From Coemansia sp. RSA 922 (Eukaryota; Kickxellomycota; Kickxellomycetes; Kickxellales; Kickxellaceae), in assembly GCA_027577415.1 (NCBI GenBank), contig JANBQS010000048.1:1-45605 (forward strand): a DNA stretch of 45,605 nt, read 5' to 3'. This document shows, piece after piece, positions 27,001-37,163 of the stretch (position 1 is its first letter; each line of letters starts with the position of its first letter). The position numbers and the translations under genes were made by a program. The notes below the pieces were generated by a model, which was not told where the DNA came from, made no database searches, and saw only the letters and a program-made list of their open reading frames with translations.

Positions 27001-29351
27001 AGAATTTGAACTTGTTGGGCCGAGGAAAGAGAATCGAGCGGATCAGCGCGCCTTTAGTAGTGTTGAATCCAGTGCGCAAGACCATAGCCGTGGCTTTTGC
27101 TGGTGTGCCCAGAGCTGTCCGCTGCTCCAAATCCAGCCACCGGTTGCCGCCAAAGCCTAGAGAGGTCTTTTTCACGCGCACAAGCTTGGTTCCTGAGAAC
27201 AAGACGTGCTTGGCAATATCCGACCCGAATGTAGAGCTGGCCAGTCGCATTTTGCCAAACACTGCGGGCACCACGGGTACCTTGGCTACAGGCACACTTT
27301 CGCCGGTCAGCATACTCTCGTTAACAATACAGTCGCCCTCCAACAGAACGGCGTCACAGGGCAGCACATGCATGCTGGGCACTAGCTCAAAAACGTCGCC
27401 AGGAAGCAGATCTTCGGCACTGCCGTCGCGCCATGCGCCATCGCGTAAAATACGGACTGGACAAGTAAAGTGTGCCATCTCTCGGATCTTGCGCGTGTTA
27501 CGTCGTGTTTCAACCAGTGTCTCCACAATACCCGACACTGATATCAGCAAGATACATGACGCGTAGTAATAGTAGTCGTCGAAGCACCAAAGTAATACAC
27601 TGCCTGCTTGGAACACGTAGAACGGATTAAGCACCTCGTCAAACAAGAGTCTGGCAATGGACTTTTCCTTAATGTCAATGTTGTTCCCGCCAAAGATCGT
27701 ATTGCGCAGATCGCGGACGTCGTAGGTGAGTCCTGTGCGCATCGTCGCGGGAATCCTGGTCCAGGCCGAGTCCATCCAACATGTGTTGGGTAGGAACTTT
27801 TCCAAGTAAGGGTGGTACACAAAGCGGTAGTATCGGTGCGTAAACATTGACAGGCTCCTGACCACATCGTCACTGCGCCCGTTTAGCGGACCCTTTCTGG
27901 TCAACGACCCAAATATGGACTCGAGGGTGCCGCCGTAGCCACGACGCTGAATCGGCTCAATTGAGATGGCACCGAATTCATCAACAATAACAGCAAAATC
28001 CGCCTCGCCCAGCGGAGCTCGCTTCATCGTCCATCGGATCCTCCACTGAGGCACCCAACGACACAACAGGGTGACAATGCCACATGACAGGATGCCTGCA
28101 AGGCCGTACAGCCACAATCCCAGCGAGCTGTAAGACATTCCTTGCACATGTATCTACATTTGTGGTCACAATAAATGCAGGATAAAGCGTTTCATGAGTG
28201 CATGTGTACAGGGATAAGAGCTACAATAAGAACAATTCCATGCTGAGCAAGCACGACCGATTCAAGTCTAGGCAATTACTGGTAAGGGTGATGATACAGG
28301 TGTATATCACAATACCAGTAGCTGTCGGAGGGCTAGCTATATCATGGTGTCTAGACCGCTGCTACTTACTGTTATTCCCTCTTCGTCCAGGTAGAGGCGC
28401 TGTGTATACGGATCGGCGTTTGATACTACAGAGACAGCACATTAAGCACCGGCAACCAAATTTAGCAGAGGTCTCGTGGATGTCACAGATTTGCCATCTA
28501 GTGACTGCTGGCAGCAAAGAAAAATGGGGAGAACGGAGAATGGGGGACTTACCATATTCGGGCAAACTGTGGTCATAGGTCTCGTTGATGTCGTCGACTG
28601 CAAGCCCCTCATACGATTCAGTGTCGCTGTCGCTGTCGTCGTCTCCCTGACTACCGCTATCTTCCTCGTCAGACGACAATCCATCGGCACATAGAGCGCT
28701 TGACATGTGGCTGCGACCTGGCGCTAAACTGCCAATCTCGTGCAAACCAGAGTAGCCGTGAACAACAATGTTTCCCTCCGCTGCACGCTTTCCAGCCAGC
28801 CGGGTGGCAGCCGCGATAGCGTTTGCCGAGCCATGCAATGCATTGGCTGCTGCTACTTGAGCACTGTTGCTGCTCGGGCCATCCGGCCAACCATGTGGTG
28901 AAAAGACGCCCGAGTAAGTAAACGGCATATTTTCATCGCAATGGACACTTTCAGTCGTCGACGACAGCGACCGCGACTCTACCGGATCATGGGTGCCAGT
29001 CAAGGGCGCTGTAACTCCTGGGCCATCCAACGACGCGCGGTGTAAGATTGGCGAGGTCAGACTGACAATCGGCGCCGCCACTGCTGCAATCACCCCCGTC
29101 TGACGTGAATACTCATGAAGTGGCGGGACAACGTTGATAGACGCATACTGCCTTGTAGGCGTCTCTGCGTGTACTGCTACAACGTCATCCTCGGCTGGCT
29201 CTACTGCTCGATGAGCAGGCTCATGCTGAAGTGGGACGGGCATTGCACTAGTAATATCAGAGTGACTGTCATAACAAGAAGGGTCTTCGTTGCGAGTTGT
29301 GCTATCGCTCACGGTCGAAAGCAAGACATGTTTAGCTGCTCGCTTGGTCAT
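24023..29351 (-). CDS. P5B-type P-type ATPase, ATP13A2/Ypk9-like (paralogue 2), three exons
   Basis: The gene joins three exons on the minus strand: 29351-28553, 28425-28370 and 28153-24023, giving 1661 residues. Exon 1 encodes a ~266-residue disordered, acidic N-terminus (SSDEEDSGSQGDDDSDSD). Exon 2 encodes QRLYLDEEGIT, the P5B cytosolic entry motif. Exon 3 starts IHVQGMSYSSLGLWLYGL and carries the membrane and catalytic core. Both donors are GTAAGT, the acceptors are CTGTAG and ATGTAG, and phases match (G|TA, then phase 0), which supports the model. PPALPA is at about 718-723, phosphorylated Asp in DKTGTLTE at about 761, and LTGESVP and GDGANDCGAL are present. It ends ...IPAWY, echoing the WY end of paralogue 1. 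It probably resides in the vacuole or endosomes. Compared with paralogue 1 it has extra insertions in the nucleotide-binding domain. Read as one open frame from exon 3 alone, the N-terminal motif would be lost. Confidence 0.88.
28154..28369 (-). other. Intron 2 of P5B ATPase paralogue 2
   Basis: 216 nt, donor GTAAGT from 28369, acceptor AATGTAG ending at 28154, phase 0. Removal joins LDEEGIT to IHVQGMSYSS, restoring the family motif. Confidence 0.8.
28426..28552 (-). other. Intron 1 of P5B ATPase paralogue 2
   Basis: 127 nt, donor GTAAGT (28552-28547), acceptor CTCTGTAG ending at 28426, with a branch-like GCTTAAT upstream. Removal joins ...LPEY to VSNADPYTQRLYL. Confidence 0.8.
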
Positions 29352-29713
29352 GCTTTCTTTGCTCGATACAAGATAAGCCGAGTAACCCCGGAGCCTTAGT
29401 AAATAAAGAGGGACAAATAGAAAGTAGGAAAAGTAAGGGGTCTGATAAGTACCAAAGTTGCAAATAATGGAAAAATAAAATAAAGATAAGAGCAGAGAAA
29501 GGTCGTGCTTGAGGAGGCGCTGCGGCAGCTGGCTGCTTTAATCTCGTGTGCAAAGAAATGGTGCATCACGTTACCCGTCCGCCAGAAATCGTGCCTTTGG
29601 CGCCTAGACCTTTTTATTTTTTTTTTGCTGGCCATAGGCTGACCTGGGACTACTTGAGGTGCCTAACATGTCTTATTTTTGAAAAGCATAAATTGAAAGC
29701 GCTACTACAGCTT
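29352..29713. other. Spacer between P5B paralogue 2 and COA1
   Basis: About 360 bp, A-rich in part on the plus strand (T-rich on the coding strand), consistent with the promoter/leader of the P5B gene and the COA1 3' end. No gene seen. Confidence 0.45.
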
Positions 29714-30322
29714 TTACTCGCCACAGTCGATCTTGCGTCCATCAGCCATGGCGATGTAAAACTCTGTAGTCTTCCACTCGCCGTTCTGCTTGCCCGTTCG
29801 CCGCGACTTTAGCACCAGACGGCCAGGCAGACCCTTGTCGCCAACGACGTCAAACTCCACCTCAACGAATCCCTTCAAGTGGCTAATGTCGCCGCTGATC
29901 CAGGGGAACGACGACGTAAAGTTCAGCTGCGACCCAAGCACCTCGCGCACCTCGTCGTTGTGCCTGGCAGTAAACAGCGCTGCTGTCACGGGCGTGCTGG
30001 TCATCCGCTGGTAGTTGAAGGCGATAATCGACCCTGCGCCCCAAGTGATCGTGGCAAACACCATGAACAGCCCGATTTCGCGCTTGCGGTTCTTGGGCGT
30101 GGGCAAGTCACGCTCGACAGCAAAGGCCGGGTTCTTGGCATGGGCGGATTCCCACTTTTGCTGCAGCGCGTTTGGCAAGGGCGAGGCAGCCGATGCTGCT
30201 GCCGTTGCGCCTATCTGTGAGCTGTAGTTGCGACCAAGTGCAATTCCCCTAGTAGTCGCCCGGGTCCGGGCCAGCGCCAGCGAGAGTTCTGACAGTAGCA
30301 GTGTGCTAGATTTCGAATTCAT
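29714..30322 (-). CDS. COA1: Cytochrome c oxidase assembly factor Coa1 family protein
   Basis: 202 residues. Coa1 is a mitochondrial inner-membrane factor that acts on Cox1 early in complex IV assembly. The N-terminal ~50 residues are rich in Ser, Ala and Arg, as in a presequence. One transmembrane segment at about 82-102 (IGLFMVFATITWGAGSIIAF) is followed by the family core: FNYQRMTSTPV, EVREVLG, a PWISGDI motif (140-146), KGFVEVEFDVVGDKG, and a C-terminal ADGRKIDC. The layout (short matrix side, one membrane span, intermembrane-space domain) fits Coa1 better than Tim21, a related fold that is the main alternative. The start is the first ATG. It lies 165 bp downstream of the EngB-like GTPase on the same strand; both products are predicted mitochondrial. 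Confidence 0.8.
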   Translation of the reverse strand: MNSKSSTLLLSELSLALARTRATTRGIALGRNYSSQIGATAAASAASPLPNALQQKWESAHAKNPAFAVERDLPTPKNRKREIGLFMVFATITWGAGSIIAFNYQRMTSTPVTAALFTARHNDEVREVLGSQLNFTSSFPWISGDISHLKGFVEVEFDVVGDKGLPGRLVLKSRRTGKQNGEWKTTEFYIAMADGRKIDCGE

Positions 30323-30487
30323 AGTGGTATATACAGTGTAAAAATGTGCTATAAAATAGTGAAATTTTCGATACCAAAGAGGAAGAAATAGCCGCGGCTC
30401 AAGCCAATGCGGTTTGACTTGGCTTGATCATGGGCGCGTAATCAGCCCACCACTATAGTCCGCGCTTTGGTCAGCTACTGGCGCCAT

Positions 30488-31507
30488 TTACTGGCGACGC
30501 TTTTTGGCGCGAGCGGTGTCCTTGTAGACCTTGAGCTGCTCAAAGTACTCTGACTGAGCAATGACCTCCTTCTTTTTGTGCGTACCCAGATACTTTTGGC
30601 CTAGGTTGCAAGTGTGCAATATCTCCTTGCGCAGCTCATTGAGCCCTGGGCCATGTTTGGCGCTAAGCATCATGACTCGTGGAATACAGTTGCGCGCCTT
30701 GTCAACCTCCTGACTAACCAGCAGATGCCGCTTGGCCAGATCGATCCGATGGACCAAGTCGCACTTGGTCAGTACCAGTTGGTACTTTGTATGGGTGCGA
30801 TCGAGCAGTGCCATAAACTCGCGGTCGTTTGCCTTGATTCCATGCCGCGCGTCCAAGAGCACCAGCACTCGCCGTAATGTCTTGCGCTCGCGGATATATG
30901 ACTCGATCAACGGCAGCCAGTGCTTCTGAGCGTCCTCCTTGGCGTAGGCAAACCCGTACCCTGGCATATCGACCAAGTGGAAGTCATTATCTGCCGTGTA
31001 AAAGTTGATCTGCTGCGTGAGCCCAGGCTTGTCCGAGACTCGCGCTGCCGAGGACCCACACAGCTGGTTGACAAGCGTCGATTTGCCCACATTTGACCGC
31101 CCAACAATGCCCACCTCAGGAAGTGACTCTTGAGGGAACGACGAGACCACTTGCGCGCCTGCAAAGAACGAGACGTGTGGCAATTTGACCTCTGGCTCTT
31201 CGTATCTAAACCACTTTTTGCGCTCAAATCTGCCTAGCTTTTCGCTTCCCAGCCGAAGCATATCTAGTCGGTCCACGGTCTTTGGATCGGCTTGGAGTCG
31301 CGCAAATAGCTGTCGATTAGACAGCTCCTCGGACTTTCCCAGCTTAACCACTTCCTGCAGCGTCTTAACCGATGTGTTAAACACGGGGACAGCCTTGGGG
31401 GCTCGGGAGGCCATCAACTGTGTGTTACCGCCGTTGCGCGAGGTAGCTATCGCTTGCGCCGCTAGCCGCTGCTGCCCATGCAAGTGGCGACTTGCTGCCA
31501 ATGCCAT
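30488..31507 (-). CDS. EngB/YihA-family mitochondrial GTPase (GTPBP8-like)
   Basis: 339 residues. EngB-type GTPases assist assembly of the large subunit of bacterial-type ribosomes; the eukaryotic members are mitochondrial. The N-terminal ~40 residues are basic/Ala-rich without acids, as in a targeting sequence. The G domain shows G1 GRSNVGKST (136-144), G2 Thr164 in PGLTQQINFY, G3 DMPGYG (180-185), G4 TKCD (247-250) and G5 SAKHG (282-286). The DMPGYGFA segment after LTQQINFY is diagnostic for EngB. The C-terminus is Lys/Arg-rich and longer than in bacteria. The start is the first ATG. Repeat copy B begins 156 bp upstream of this ATG, so the duplicated block sits in or next to its promoter. 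Confidence 0.9.
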   Translation of the reverse strand: MALAASRHLHGQQRLAAQAIATSRNGGNTQLMASRAPKAVPVFNTSVKTLQEVVKLGKSEELSNRQLFARLQADPKTVDRLDMLRLGSEKLGRFERKKWFRYEEPEVKLPHVSFFAGAQVVSSFPQESLPEVGIVGRSNVGKSTLVNQLCGSSAARVSDKPGLTQQINFYTADNDFHLVDMPGYGFAYAKEDAQKHWLPLIESYIRERKTLRRVLVLLDARHGIKANDREFMALLDRTHTKYQLVLTKCDLVHRIDLAKRHLLVSQEVDKARNCIPRVMMLSAKHGPGLNELRKEILHTCNLGQKYLGTHKKKEVIAQSEYFEQLKVYKDTARAKKRRQ

Positions 31508-31677
31508 TTTGTATGAATTTGAAAGAAAATATTAATTTGGCTATTGAAAAAGATCCTGTCTGATAAAACTTGGGCCAGGAGCTCTACTCTGTGTGAAGAG
31601 GCTTTGCTGATCTGATTCGTGAATCAATCAAGGCTGTAATTGGATTCTGTATATTTCCTTAAATTCTTTTGGAAACG

Positions 31678-31699
31678 CTGGTTAGCGGTCTCTAACCAG
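31678..31699 (+). other. Hairpin at the left end of repeat copy B
   Basis: Perfect 8-bp arms CTGGTTAG and CTAACCAG with loop CGGTCT. It is the counterpart of 3353-3374; both differences in the right arm keep RNA pairing. Confidence 0.5.
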
Positions 31700-31988
31700 T
31701 AGTACAACTTCGATCCTGGACGGCAATGAGCTCAATGGGAAAATATCATTCCACAAGGAATCCCAACACTCGATTGACTGTCTACATTACATTATTCAGT
31801 ATTGCTGGTAGCCCGCCACAGATGATGACACCAACATCCCGGCTACCCCCTGCTAATCTGCCTACTGTGGCGTTATAGAACTAAAAATCACTGTTGGGTT
31901 TCTACAGTGTTTTATTGGGTATTTCAATACATTGGCGTTAAAAGGTTGGGTTAAAAATCTACGTTTAGAGTCTGGATATAAAATTCAA

Positions 31989-32018
31989 AATGTCACCTTC
32001 ACTATACATGGTGACGTT
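31989..32018 (+). other. Second hairpin in repeat copy B
   Basis: Arms AATGTCACC and GGTGACGTT, loop TTCACTATACAT identical to copy A. Nine RNA pairs with one G:U. Three arm positions differ from copy A (3665-3694), all pair-preserving. Confidence 0.5.
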
Positions 32019-33576
32019 CACCCAACCTCTATTGTGAGACAGATACTTGCGGAGGCAAGGTATATCATATTCCTTGTCTGTTGGCCTTGGTAGCGAGGAA
32101 AAGGAAAGGAAAAGAGAAGTGCCAATCTATTTTTAGTTTTCCACGTGGCATGTACAAACTGATTGTTCTAAGCCAAACCGCATGCCAAATTGCCGTTGCC
32201 GATGCAAGAAATGACAGCGAAAAGAATGACTATGTAATTCCATTCTCCTTTTTTCATGATCAACCCGAGTGAGTGTTTTGCAGCTTGTCACTGTTGCACG
32301 CTCTACATGTGTAGTATTGCCAATGCTGTATGTTTGTAGGTTTTGAGTATATCGTCAGAATGAAAAGGCATACCCAAGTTTGCCCATTCTACAATAAAGG
32401 ATGTTCACATATTTTATATTTTGCTCTGGCTCCAAATAGCTGTTGGCCATTTTCAATTATCTTCATGTGCAAACGAGCGACACACTATCTGCCGGTAAAT
32501 AGAAGCGTATGTCACTCAATTTGAACTATCAAAGCGGGACATGACGTACCCACGCTGAATAGAATAGAAGAGAATGTCAGACATGTTTTCCGCCTAGATG
32601 ATCCGAGACAAAGGGAATAAACGCAAGCACCACTACGTTGTGCTCGCTAATTTTTTATTTCCACCACTCACCGCCACGCGTTTAGCAGTGGGAGGAACAG
32701 TGCTGGCCAAGAACGCTCGGTGGCACTGAAAATACACTTACAAACCAGCGCCATCCATTGTGAGCAAGCATTACTTGCATGCTGGTTCTTTGATTGCGAT
32801 AGCAGAACTTGCCTCAAAATCATTCCCGGGATGCACCCCTCCTTATCGACCCCCCCCCCCATTGCCAACTTTATGAATCGCATGTATCCCAAGCTACACT
32901 GTGTGGTCTTGACAAGGGGTTGGATAGTACTAATTTTTTTTTGTGCTTTTCAGAAATGAAAATAATTCAAGCAAGAATCCCCCATCCTTTGCCCACTTTT
33001 TAATTTTAGTTCACAATTATCTCTTTTTAATGTATCATTTTGTATATCATTTTGTATATTTTACTTGCACGATGCCAGAATTCATGTAGAAGAAGATAGC
33101 CAAAAAAAACATTGCAAATTAGAGCCATCTGTATAATAAACCCCAATAAATGCATTTTATGTCTTGTCCGTTAGAAAACAGCTTTAGCGATTAAGACAGC
33201 CCTCCAAACCACGCGTTTTAGCAAAGACGATGGCTACCAATGTTCCAGAGGGAAAGCTCTTCGGCATATTGTTTTCAGGTGGTGGGGTGTCTACCCCCCA
33301 GGATAGGGACAAAGGACCCCCCGCAAGGAAATTAACAAGCCGTCCCCATCTTTTTGCCCCAATCGGCTGGCTGGAGACGGCTCCGCACATCATGATGTGT
33401 GCGAAAGCCACATTTCATACTCGATACACAGTGGGAGCAATACTCCTCTATGTGGTTCCAGCGTCACCACCGTGGCAAGAGCAAAAGGGTACTTAAGCAA
33501 GGAGTTGCGCCCTATCTTCCTTGCCTTACTTTTTTCCCTTCAACTATTCTTCACTTTTTCATTTCTTGAACTAAAA

Positions 33577-33933
33577 ATGAATATTACTAACAACACACAG
33601 CACTTCGTCACTGGCCATCACGCCAAGCGCAAGTTCGGCGATGTAGACTGCGTCTACAAAAGGCGCCGCATTGGTCTGGGTGTTAACGGCATTGGCGCAG
33701 CCGTCGACGTTGTCCGTGTGCCGCTGCCTCCAATGGCATGGGCGTATATCCGTGCTCGGCCATGGCCCAAGGGCCAGGCACCCACTCTTGCCACCCGCCG
33801 CGCCCGCCGTCGGTCGCCACGCCTCCCCGGTGGTGGCATCAGGCCGGTGCGCAGACTAAGCCCTGTCTACAGAGCTACTCTGTGCACCATGCGGTACAGC
33901 GGCGCAGTCGTAGGCGTGCGCCCTAATGACTAG
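33577..33933 (+). pseudogene. Truncated copy of the orphan gene at 5247
   Basis: Starts at the same ATG as the full gene, with the same leader, and matches its first ~116 residues with only a few substitutions (for example Ala to Cys, Val to Ile and Arg to Cys). At the repeat boundary the frame runs into unrelated DNA and stops after two more codons (Asn-Asp, TAG). The product would be 118 residues, consisting only of the basic N-terminal part. It still has the duplicated promoter, so a short basic protein could be made. More likely it is a by-product of the duplication. Confidence 0.85.
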
Positions 33934-33976
33934 GGTGCAATTAGAAGTGACCATATGTTAGACGTCATCACTACTG

Positions 33977-34330
33977 ATGGCAAGACAAGCAGTGGGACTA
34001 GCAGCAAGTACCCTCATGAACAAGGTGCTAATGAGGGCATTGCTACGCAAGCACACTCACACTTTAGGAATCAACTGCATGTATGTCATGCTGGCTAGGG
34101 ATATCTTGGGAGACACTCAAGTTGAGGATTTCAATGTCAAATTGGATATGCTTGCTGGTTCGAGCAACAACGAGATTATCCAGCGACACAGACAAACGTA
34201 CGCACCTGGCATGGTAGGACATATAAAGTTGCCGGGTGAACACACCCCAAGCAATAGTGAAAATGATGGTGACCAGGACTACATGGAAGAGATTGTCAAA
34301 CAGGGACTCGGCCCTGTTAGGCCACAGTGA
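33977..34330 (+). CDS. Hypothetical protein
   Basis: 117 residues from ATG 33977 to TGA. The N-terminal half is helical and basic (STLMNKVLMRALLRKH), the C-terminal part acidic (NSENDGDQDYMEEI). No family recognised; no transposase or recombinase signature could be established. It starts 51 bp after the right edge of repeat copy B, and the duplicated promoter could drive it. The ORF may be a fragment of an older gene disrupted by the insertion. Confidence 0.35.
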   Translation: MARQAVGLAASTLMNKVLMRALLRKHTHTLGINCMYVMLARDILGDTQVEDFNVKLDMLAGSSNNEIIQRHRQTYAPGMVGHIKLPGEHTPSNSENDGDQDYMEEIVKQGLGPVRPQ

Positions 34331-35069
34331 TAGCCGCAAGTCTGCCAACTTTAAGGTGCATATCAACAAGCGAGCAGACACAGCAAAGTACTGATGGCTG
34401 GTCAGAAACTACTACATAATTAGGCAACTTTACCGATTTCACATTCAAACAAAATATTCATATGCTTTTTCTACCAATTCTAAATCATTTCGACTGAGTG
34501 GTTTGGTGAGAAAAGTAATATTCTCAAGCGATAGTCAAAGACGAAGAAAAAGAGTTCAAACCAGCGTGAATTTATTGTCCATCCATATACGCACCTAATC
34601 ATATGAGAAGACGACAAAAATACTTACAGTGTAATTTCCAAGCTCATTAGTCTACAATAAAAAATTATGTTATGAAATGAAATGAAAAGAAAATGAGCAA
34701 AACAGGCAATTATTATAGAAGGGGAAACGCGAGCTGGTAAACCTTGGGTGCCGCCTTGCCATTTTTATTATCCATAGGCTTTACAGCATTTGACAAAACC
34801 TAGAACCTACTCCGCTATTATTCCTCTGATATAATCTCTTCCTCTGATCCATGCTGGGCAGAGGTAACGCTTGATACATCTCCGTGTGTGCTTGAGTACT
34901 ACTCTGGCTAATTACTTTAGATAAAATCAATCAAGGCCATGGCAGGATCCACCACAATTTCCTAAACAAATGCCTTGGCAGGCTGTCTTATTTTCCACAG
35001 TTGGGGTTTTGTGAAATATGCACTGACACGGAGGGTTGGAGACTCAGTACTCGATTACCATACATTATT
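34331..35069. other. AT-rich intergenic region
   Basis: About 740 bp, A/T-rich. An open frame from 34975 overlaps the tandem repeat and looks non-coding. No RNA gene or coding signal found. Confidence 0.5.
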
Positions 35070-35515
35070 CAATATATTTCTAAGAACGCAAATGCTATGG
35101 CAGATTTTTTTTCTGCTGTCTCACAGTCAATCATGGATTGATTGCGAATTGTGTTTTCAAGCTGTTTCAAAGCACTCGAGACTTGAAGCAAACTTTTGAA
35201 AGGTTCTTCAGCTTTGACTGCTCTTTTTTTGTCCACAGCTGCGATTTCAAAGAACACAAATGCTTTGACAGGCATTTTCTGCTGTCTCAAAGTCGGCCTT
35301 GGATTGCTTGCAAAATGTTTTTTCAAGCTGTTTCAAAGCACTCGAGACTTGAAGCAAGCTTTTGGAATGTTCTCCAGCTTTGGTTTCTTGCATTTTTGTC
35401 CGCAGCTGTGATTTCAAAGAATGAAATGCTTTGACTGGCATTTCCCACTGTCTCACAGTCAGCCTTGGATTGCTTGTAAGTTGTTTTCTGGATATTTCAA
35501 AGCACTGGTGACTTG
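35070..35515 (+). repeat. 166-bp tandem repeat, about 2.6 copies
   Basis: Landmark strings recur at 166-bp spacing: CTGTCTCA-AGTC near 35116, 35282 and 35448, each followed by GGATTG and TTTCAAAGCACT. The TTTCAAAGCACTCGAGACTT block is shared by the first two units and is partly degraded in the third. The period is not a multiple of three, so open frames across it are not conserved coding. The array ends about 40 bp before the orphan ORF at 35554. Confidence 0.85.
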
Positions 35516-35553
35516 CGGCGTGTTATTTTTTTTTATTGAGTGAGGAAGAGGCT

Positions 35554-36093
35554 ATGGCATTTACCTTGTCGGAGAACTTTTGCTATAAATTTGGTCCAAA
35601 AGGCCCACTCCTTGGCGACTGTTTTTCTTCTCCATACAATTACCCACTATATATTTTTTCTTCAGCACTGCTTTCCATTTACTGCAACGTACCACTAACT
35701 ATGATTCCCATTGCTACCCCTGTTAATCATTCAGTAAAGGTTTTCTTCTTGATAGGGGATGATGAATTTAGTGTCAATTTACTTGTTTCGGATTGCGAAA
35801 TCACATACGATAAGGTGACTCAACATGTCCGCGCTACCAAGGGATACCCTAGTGATAAATTCTATATGAAAGTGGTTAGCAACAGTCCCAATTTTATTGC
35901 TACAGTCATGGTAGATGAGAAACAAGTGCTCAACGATTGCTACGTGCTTGTGTATCCAAGAGAGCTCTATTTTAAAGGTGGTGACATACCAGATATGGAA
36001 TTTCACAAGGACATCGCTCTAAATGAGGCTGCTGTTGGTTCAAGAGACATATACAGGCGCTCTCAAGTTGGGGATCCATTTGTCTGCTTTTAG
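35554..36093 (+). CDS. Orphan protein downstream of tandem repeat
   Basis: 179 residues from ATG 35554 to TAG; the frame is open 18 bp further upstream but without ATG. The N-terminus is aromatic and Cys-containing (SENFCYKFGPKGPLLGDCF), followed by a hydrophobic stretch (YPLYIFSSALLSIYCNVPLTMI). Then comes a beta-rich part (VKVFFLIGDDEFSVNLLV, ATVMVDEKQVL, CYVLVYPRELYFKGGD). The middle could be a small ubiquitin-like or beta-grasp fold, such as found at the N-terminus of some fungal secreted or kinase-associated proteins, but this is only a guess. No introns or neighbours that hint at function. Confidence 0.4.
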   Translation: MAFTLSENFCYKFGPKGPLLGDCFSSPYNYPLYIFSSALLSIYCNVPLTMIPIATPVNHSVKVFFLIGDDEFSVNLLVSDCEITYDKVTQHVRATKGYPSDKFYMKVVSNSPNFIATVMVDEKQVLNDCYVLVYPRELYFKGGDIPDMEFHKDIALNEAAVGSRDIYRRSQVGDPFVCF

Positions 36094-37163
36094 TTTGTGG
36101 CACTTGAAAACATAAACTATACGAGGTGTGCTCATTACTGGCTGCTAGTATTTAAAACGGCGTTTGGTGTAGCTCCAGCAACCAACAACCTACGCAGAGC
36201 TGTTAGTTTACATTTTTCAATGTCACATTTTTCAATAAATTAGTATGAAGGCGTGTGGGCATACAATACGTCATAGCTGACATGCTAATGCCCGATAATC
36301 ATGCCGGCTTCAGGCACTCGGTGACGATCGTTTTTATTAATTTTGCTGATGAAAGGTAAACACTGCACAGAGGAGCAGTAAAGGGCATTCGAGCTTCAAC
36401 GTTGGCAAGGCTCGGGGGAAAAATGCTGCCTACAAAGGAGTCCTCGCCAGTAGATCTCGGCGCTCCCTGCAGCCTTGAAGCCCGCGCGGCACTTCAAAGC
36501 CACAAAGGTGAGGATTCGTAGTGGCACTGCCAGCGTGCCTAATGATCGACGGTGCAGCTGCAATTGATCAACTCAGCCCACACTTGCGGGTGGGTGGGCT
36601 GTTACACTGACTTTGTCTTTTGAATCCTTTTTGTACTCAGCCTTTTTCCTCTTTTCTTTATCATTCTTTCTTTGGCATTTTTCTTTCTCATTCCCCCTCC
36701 TGTTGGCTTTGGCTGGTCTCAAGCTCAACATACACACTCCTCCTTTCACTCTTTATAGAGCTTGCTCAAAGTGCTTGCACCGCCATCTCTCCTCTTTCCA
36801 CTCTGAATTCATATTGCATAATTTTTTTCCTCTTTAACGACAACAGCCTTTGAAAGGCGTTTCCGCTTACACGCTTTTTTTTTGCTACCAGCCAGCTGCA
36901 GCTCTAGTCCTTCAATAGAAGACGCAGAGCAAAGTGAGATCCACAGTCTCTAAGAATAGCGCTCCCCAAAATACCTGTGAGGCAGGATCTGTGCCGCCTT
37001 GCCTATCGAGGACGAGCCCTGCTTGCAAAAACACTTGCCTGGGTCTCTTGTTTGCGTTACACAAGCTCTACTCACCGGGTTGCCTGCAAGGCTTTCCATT
37101 TATTCTGCTATCTCCCTTCTTCCTTCGCCTCTATCCCTAATTCACTTTTTTCCTTTCTTTACA
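36094..37163. other. Intergenic region with T-rich leader of next gene
   Basis: About 1.07 kb without a supported gene. From 36610 onward the plus strand is dominated by T/C, typical of leaders here. An upstream ATG at 36999 is in frame with the next gene but would add a poorly structured peptide before the signal sequence, so it is not used. Confidence 0.5.

Larger units (their letters stand above)
31664..33925 (+). repeat. Dispersed direct repeat, copy B (about 2.26 kb)
   Basis: Same orientation as copy A (3337-5595), 28.3 kb away. The right half (promoter plus first codons of the orphan gene) is nearly identical, the left ~300 bp clearly more diverged. It retains both MluI boxes (32676, 33211) and a shortened palindrome (33386-33399). 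A C-run (about 32851-32860) differs in length from copy A. The right boundary is abrupt after GCGCCCTA, in mid-codon context of the truncated gene. No target-site duplication found. Confidence 0.93.

Noticed and set aside
28362..29351. Independent 329-residue gene
   Set aside because: Consistent GTAAGT donors, matching phases and restoration of the P5B entry motif show that its 5' part is exon 1 of the second P5B ATPase.
33977..34330. Possible tyrosine-recombinase (Crypton-like) remnant
   Set aside because: A weak resemblance to the helical C-terminal region was considered, but no conserved His-x-x-Arg or catalytic Tyr context could be found.
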